The position numbers and the translations under genes were made by a program. Below the pieces are notes generated by a model. That model saw only the letters and a program-made list of their open reading frames with translations. It was not told the DNA's origin and did no database searches. This document shows positions 60,210 to 64,000 of a stretch of DNA of 64,000 bases, in pieces. Each line of letters opens with the position of its first letter. The stretch's first letter is position 1. The stretch is from G963667675 sp965249215 (lineage in GTDB: Bacteria; Chloroflexota; Dehalococcoidia; Lucifugimonadales; UBA3495), in NCBI GenBank assembly GCA_965249215.1, contig CBDFLN010000002.1:1612001-1676000 (forward strand), read 5' to 3'.

Positions 60210-61777
60210 CTAGCAGCCCGTCTGAGGATTAGCTGGCGTGACTTGGATACAGGTGGAGGTCAGACGGCGACAATTATTGTTGCCGGGTGCAGCCACTGAC
60301 GGACCAATAGCTTCGTACGCCTCAGTGTGCTGACCACCTCGACGATATTCCGGACACTTGTGGCAAGCCTGTTGGTCGGTGTTTCACGAGACTGGTCGGC
60401 CCCAAAGCGGAATAGTTTGAGCAGGTTGTGGCCGGTGCAGATCAGCGACCACTCGCCGCTGACCTTCTCCAGGCCCCGTAGCAGGAACTGGCGGAAGCCT
60501 CGGCCCTGCTTGATCTGGCCGAATACAGGCTCCACTGTCGCCATGCGCAAGGCGTAACGTTGCCGACCCCGTTTGGTCTGCAGCTTCCGGCGCATCCGAT
60601 CCCTGGTGGGCATATGACTGGGTATGCGACCTCGGGGCGCGGGCGACGGCACCCTGCCGTGGCGGGTCTGTTCCGGCGCGACGAACGGGTCCACGCACAG
60701 CCTGTAGAGACCTTCAACCGCCTGTGCCGAGTAGTAACCGGCGTCGGCGGATACCTCTTTGGGCACTGCGCCGACGTTGTCTATGGCCTCCTCCACCATC
60801 GCCACCGCCTGCTGCTTGTCCGAAGTCTGGTTGGTGGCGTGAGCCGCCACGATCACCTGGTGGGCACTGTCCACCACCGCTTGACAGTTGTAAGCCTGCA
60901 GGAAGTCCCGTCCGCCCGGCGCCGGCATGATGTGCGACTCAGGATCGGTGAAGTTGCGCTGGGCTTTGTTGTCTGGAACCCCCGAATGACCCTTACCCGC
61001 AGCCTCAGCCTGCTCCGCAGCCACCTGAGCTTCGGACTCTAACGCCGCCATCGCCTTCCGTATCTTCTCCAACCGCCCCTCCCGAAAAGCCAACTCCTCC
61101 GGCAGTTCATCCCCGCGCTTGCTCTGTCCGTACCATCGGTCCTCTTCGTCATCAACCTCCTGGGCACGCCGCAGCAACTCCTCAACCTCCCCCGCCAACT
61201 GCGCCTCCTTCTCTTTCATCCGACCATAGCTCATCGCCTTGTGCCTCGATGCGTTGGCCCTCACTTTGGTGCCGTCCAACGCCACGTGACCCAGCTTCAC
61301 CAGCCCCGCCCGCCGGCACAACGCCAATACTTGCAAGAACAGCCCCGACAGCGCATCCAGATTGTCCTTGCGGAAGTCCGAGATGGTCCGGAAATCCGGC
61401 GTGTTGTTCGCCGCCAGTACACGGAAGGCTATGTCCTCGTGGAGTCGCTGGGCGATTCGTCGGGAAGATGCCACCCCGACGCAGTAACCGTAAAGCAACA
61501 CCTTGACCATCATCCGCGGATGATACGGTGGGCCACCTCTACTCTCCCCCTCGTAGCGGGCAGTGATCTCCGATAGCTCCAACTCGTCCACGACGTCGGA
61601 GACGAAGTAAGCCAGATGGTCATCTGGCAACCACTCCCGCATTGCCGCTGGCAAAAGCAACTGCTGGTCTGGATCATAGGGACGGTAGGTCTTGCTCATC
61701 GCCCGCTCCCCACTACTCAACTGCGCCTATTCTACCCCAAACCACTCGCCTGCCGTGTTTCTCGGACAGGCTGCTAG
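60210..61777 (-). mobile_element. IS1182-family insertion sequence
   Basis: Terminal inverted repeats: CTAGCAGCCCGTCTGAGGA (60210-60228) against the reverse complement of 61759-61777, CTAGCAGCCTGTCCGAGAA, 16 of 19 matching. CTAG at both outer ends may be the target duplication or part of the repeat. Size 1.57 kb with one intact transposase. Boundaries follow the repeats and look firm. Confidence 0.85.
60260..61699 (-). CDS. IS1182-family transposase
   Basis: A 479-residue transposase starting MSKTYRPYDPDQQLLLPAAM. DUF772-type N-terminal region: YHPRMMVKVLLYGYCVGVASSRRIAQ and FRTISDFRKDN. The catalytic core has LGHVALDGTKVRANAS (Asp), EVSADAGYYSAQAVEGL (Asp) and RMATVEPVFGQIKQGRGFRQF (Glu). 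No frame disruption is seen, so it may be active. ATG 61699 was chosen; an in-frame start lies at 61720. Confidence 0.92.
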   Translation of the reverse strand: MSKTYRPYDPDQQLLLPAAMREWLPDDHLAYFVSDVVDELELSEITARYEGESRGGPPYHPRMMVKVLLYGYCVGVASSRRIAQRLHEDIAFRVLAANNTPDFRTISDFRKDNLDALSGLFLQVLALCRRAGLVKLGHVALDGTKVRANASRHKAMSYGRMKEKEAQLAGEVEELLRRAQEVDDEEDRWYGQSKRGDELPEELAFREGRLEKIRKAMAALESEAQVAAEQAEAAGKGHSGVPDNKAQRNFTDPESHIMPAPGGRDFLQAYNCQAVVDSAHQVIVAAHATNQTSDKQQAVAMVEEAIDNVGAVPKEVSADAGYYSAQAVEGLYRLCVDPFVAPEQTRHGRVPSPAPRGRIPSHMPTRDRMRRKLQTKRGRQRYALRMATVEPVFGQIKQGRGFRQFLLRGLEKVSGEWSLICTGHNLLKLFRFGADQSRETPTNRLATSVRNIVEVVSTLRRTKLLVRQWLHPATIIVAV

Positions 61778-61865
61778 GCCCATTTCTCAACCACGGCCCT
61801 CATACGGCAACGAGCAGAGTCGCACGTCGCCATTGACTGAACTGCCCCAGTCCCAGACTTGGAGC

Positions 61866-61889
61866 GAGCTTGTCGAACCACAAGAACGG
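61866..61889. repeat. Dispersed palindromic-repeat family member
   Basis: GAGCTTGTCGAACCACAAGAACGG resembles half of the 35-bp repeats at 63779 and 63862 (TCGAACCA...AACGG core). Short repeats of this kind are scattered in many bacterial genomes. Confidence 0.5.
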
Positions 61890-62347
61890 CCTTAACTCAT
61901 GCCCCGCGGCGGCGGCTCAGCATCTTTCACAGATGCTAACCACTCGCCTAGGCCCAAGCACGGGACAATAACGGTGCGCGCTACAATAGCCTTGTGTCTC
62001 GCAATCCTCGCCTTGGCGACTGCTCAGGGGTGCAGCAACGGCGATTCTAGCCGCGAAGCTCGACGGGCCGCCGTGGTCACCGCCCTTGACGCCCTGGCGG
62101 TGGACTTGCTGGAGGAACGGCCGGCCGATGTCCCGGCATACACAGAACGCCTGCAGGTCTATCTGGAAGCTCACCCGTCTTTTTTTGGCAGCGGCGCTGC
62201 CCTGTTGGACCGTTCAGGCAGCGTCACCGCTAGCCCATACGTCTATCGCACCGCAGATGGCTATGCCAGCCTTGACCTTGCCACCCCCTCTTACAACATT
62301 GAGGAGCAGAAATGGTTCACCACCCCCCTCTCCCAGAACGCTAGTAG

Positions 62348-63434
62348 TCAGTCATGCTTGGAATGGAAGGGATAGAGCCGGTGAAGGTTGACCCTGGCGT
62401 CCTGGGTGTTGAACCTCCAGTTGATGGTGGCTCGGGTGGCATTTCGCTCAGTGACCAGGGCCAGGACCTCCCGCCGGAGGGCCTCCTCGTCGGGGAGCCG
62501 CTGCCTCAGGCAGCAGCGGGACAGCACGCTGAACTCGATTTCCGCCATCCCTTCGGCAAGCTCAGGACAGGATTCAGCCAACTGCCGTGCTTGGGGGTGT
62601 GGTGGAACTCCAGTCGTTTGGCGACCCGGCGGGCCTCGGCCGCTGGGAAGGTCTCGTACAGAGATGCCGTGCGGTGGGTGTTCAGATTGTCCAGGACCAG
62701 CCGGATCACCGGGACATCGGGATAGGCCTCATCCACCAGCCAGCGCATCTGGTGGGCGAAGTCCTGCATGGTGCGCCGCTCCGTAACCGCCACGTGCCGC
62801 CAGCCGGCCAGGGGCTCACAGGCCAGGAACAAGTTGCGGGCGCCCGCCCGGTGGTACTCGTAGTCCTGCCGCCGTGGTCTCTCTGGCTGGGCCGGCCGCT
62901 GGGGGTCATAGGGTTCGGCGTACAAATCCAGCACCTCCTCCATGTGGGCCACAAACTCGGCGCTTACCTTGGGGATGCACCACTCCTGCTTCTGCCACGG
63001 CTTGAGGGCGTTTTTTTCAGGTGCAGCCGCACCGTCTCGTGGGATAGGGAGGGCGCCAACCCCAACTCCACCACCTTGCCCGCCAAAAGGCGCAGGGTCC
63101 AGTGTTCATGCCCTTCCGGCGGTTCGGAGCAGGCCAGCGCAATGAGGTGGGCTTCGCCCCGGTCGTCCAGCTTCCGGTACCGATGGGCTTGGGGTAGGTC
63201 TTTGAGAACCCCGTCCAACCCCCCTTCTGCAAAGCGCCGCTTGATCCGAAATACAGTGCCTTCGGCCACCTCCAGCGCTTCCGCCACCCGGGGGGCACTC
63301 CACCCCTCATCCGTCTTGAGCAGAATTCGTGCCCGGATGATCACCCGGGCTGAACCTTTCCCCGCACGAACCAGATGCTGGAGCTCGTTCCGCTGTTCCG
63401 ACGTCAGCCGGACTCCATATTTTCCCCTGACCAT
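62348..63434 (-). pseudogene. IS630-family transposase, multiply disrupted
   Basis: Part 1 (63434-62964): MVRGKYGVRLTSEQRNELQ, HTH WSAPRVAEALEVAEGTVFRI. After RLHLKK a run of seven A (about 63013-63019) moves the continuation NALKPWQKQEWCIPKVSAEF into the -1 frame. Part 2: HMEEVLDLYAEPYDPQRP, then the usual CFDE-containing segment of about 20 residues is missing before RRQDYEYHRAG; RLVLDNLNTH and HHTPKHGSWLN follow. A 23-bp insertion (62549-62571) then shifts the frame before MAEIEFSVLSRCCLRQRL and RATINWRF. Loss of a catalytic Asp means it is inactive. Confidence 0.88.
62549..62571. repeat. 23-bp dispersed-repeat insertion in the IS630 transposase
   Basis: The block with core CCTTCGGCAAGCTCAGGACA separates the codons for WLN and MAEIEF, which are contiguous in IS630 transposases. 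Its removal restores the frame. The sequence is of the CTTCGACAAGCTCAGGAC-type small repeat found scattered in many bacteria. Confidence 0.7.
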
Positions 63435-63664
63435 ACCGCCACCTCCCATCAACACTCTACAGAGTCAGGGTAGCGCCTTCGGTCAATTCTTCACATTACC
63501 ATCTAAATCAAGTTTGACTCACTACTAGTGCATGGACGGAGCCCTACTTTGATGCCGGCGGTGGCGAGGTCTGGATGGTGACTCGGTCAGTGCTGCTGCG
63601 CGATGCAGAGGGCGTTTTCGCCGTTATCACCACCGACCTGACCGTTGACGCTCCCACGCGGTAG

Positions 63665-63996
63665 ACCGTCGCGGCTTCTCGTGCGTCCGGCCCCGTTGGG
63701 CCCCTCCAGTCATTCCCGCCTCCGAGCGGGAATCTAAACCCCTTGCCGGCAGCCCATCTTGGGCAAGCCCACCCCCGCCCGTTCGTGGTGAGGCTCTCGA
63801 ACCATTCGAACGGCTCGCAAATGACACCGGCCCTGCCAGTTCGTCGCCCACAATAGCCCCCTCCGTTCGTGGTGAGGCTCTCGAACCATTCGGACGGACG
63901 CAAGTGTGTTCCGATTGACAACCCAGGCGTCGGGATATTAAAGTGCAGCTATCCCCTAGAAACTGTCCCGGCACATTTCAAAAGGGAGAAGAATCA
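63665..63996. repeat. Noncoding cluster of small palindromic repeats
   Basis: Contains ATTCCCGC...GCGGGAAT (63712-63733, 8-bp stem), and two 35-bp units starting CCGTTCGTGGTGAGGCTCTC at 63779-63813 and 63862-63896, 34 of 35 identical, with CCGTTCG/CGAACGG-type ends. No gene is supported in this stretch; frames on the minus strand are built from the repeats. Confidence 0.75.
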
Positions 63997-64000
63997 TGTC
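63980..64000 (+). other. Probable start of a gene cut by the window end
   Basis: AGGGAGAAG followed at a distance of 5 nt by ATG at 63997. Only four bases of the coding sequence are inside the window, so nothing can be said of the product. Confidence 0.45.

Larger units (their letters stand above)
62344..63525 (-). mobile_element. IS630-family insertion sequence, degenerate
   Basis: Ends show inverted repeats: GTAGTCAGTCATGCTTG (from 62344) against the reverse complement from 63525, GTAGTGAGTCAAACTTG, 14 of 17 matching. TA dinucleotides at 62342-62343 and 63526-63527 are the usual IS630 target duplication. Length 1182 bp. The transposase is broken, so the copy is probably immobile. Confidence 0.88.
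61974..63664 (+). pseudogene. Cache-domain-like lipoprotein gene interrupted by IS630
   Basis: The 5' part runs from GTG 61974 (lipoprotein signal ATIALCLAILALATAQGC, Cys20) through ALDALAVDLLEERPADVPAYTERL and YVYRTADGYASLDLATPSYN to LSQNA at 62343. The 3' part resumes at 63528 as AWTEPYFDAGGGEVWMVTRS, VLLRDAEGVFAVITTDLTVD, stop at 63664. Removing 62344-63527 (IS630 plus one TA copy) restores a single 168-residue frame (507 nt). WTEPYFD...VWMVTRS and GVFAVITTDL fit a Cache/PDC-type extracytoplasmic sensor fold. No kinase or other output domain is present. Confidence 0.85.

Overview
The window is GC-rich bacterial DNA, most likely from a Chloroflexota bacterium of the Dehalococcoidia/SAR202 type. 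This is inference from gene content: a long eukaryote-like (type 2) IleS, F420/FMN-type oxidoreductases, a HemQ-like protein, lipoproteins with Chloroflexota-style Glu/Val linkers, and many Gfo/Idh/MocA, SDR and xylose-isomerase-like TIM-barrel paralogues. No rRNA is present to settle it.

Layout. (1) 1-2590 is a nested insertion scar: an AbiEi-like antitoxin relic cut by an IS3 remnant, itself cut by an IS1380 element. (2) 2625-7578 is a thiamine-salvage operon: a consensus sigma70 promoter, a TPP riboswitch with terminator, an HMP-type ABC transporter (thiZ, thiX, thiY), a GYD protein, tenA and thiD. (3) 7727-28756 is housekeeping: ileS, mutM, a Rad50/SbcC-like ATPase, ffh (with a frameshift), thpR, a MUG/TDG glycosylase, mnmA, rnhB, yraN, a DAO oxidase, a ComB phosphatase, HemQ, aconitase, ferredoxin and an Lrp regulator. 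tRNA-Ser(GCU) follows at 29058. (4) 29404-51679 is a catabolic region of about 22 kb. It holds a ribose/inositol-type sugar ABC transporter (binding protein, single-domain ATPase, two permeases), five TIM-barrel isomerase/epimerase paralogues, two Gfo/Idh/MocA dehydrogenases, three SDRs, an amidohydrolase, a HpaI-type aldolase, a metallo-beta-lactamase-fold hydrolase, a SnoaL-like protein and a separate NEW3/ABC-2 export module. (5) 52095-60185 is an 8-kb islet bounded by two 124-bp direct repeats (about 77% identical). It has three exported repeat proteins on the minus strand (LRR/FN3 lipoprotein, RCC1-like propeller lipoprotein, PPC-like protein split by an amber codon) and a divergent NarL-type two-component system. 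(6) 60210-64000 is mobile-element rich: an intact IS1182-family element, a small Cache-type lipoprotein gene cut precisely by an IS630 copy, and several short dispersed palindromic repeats.

How the genes work together. The thiamine operon imports and phosphorylates pyrimidine precursor under TPP control. The catabolic region looks like uptake of a sugar or cyclitol, oxidation by Gfo/Idh or SDR enzymes, isomerisation or dehydration by TIM-barrel enzymes, ring or ester hydrolysis, and a retro-aldol step by HpaI. The substrate is unknown. This set is the best candidate for an undescribed pathway. The repeat-bounded islet, with surface repeat proteins facing a sensor kinase/regulator pair, is the best candidate for an undescribed accessory module.
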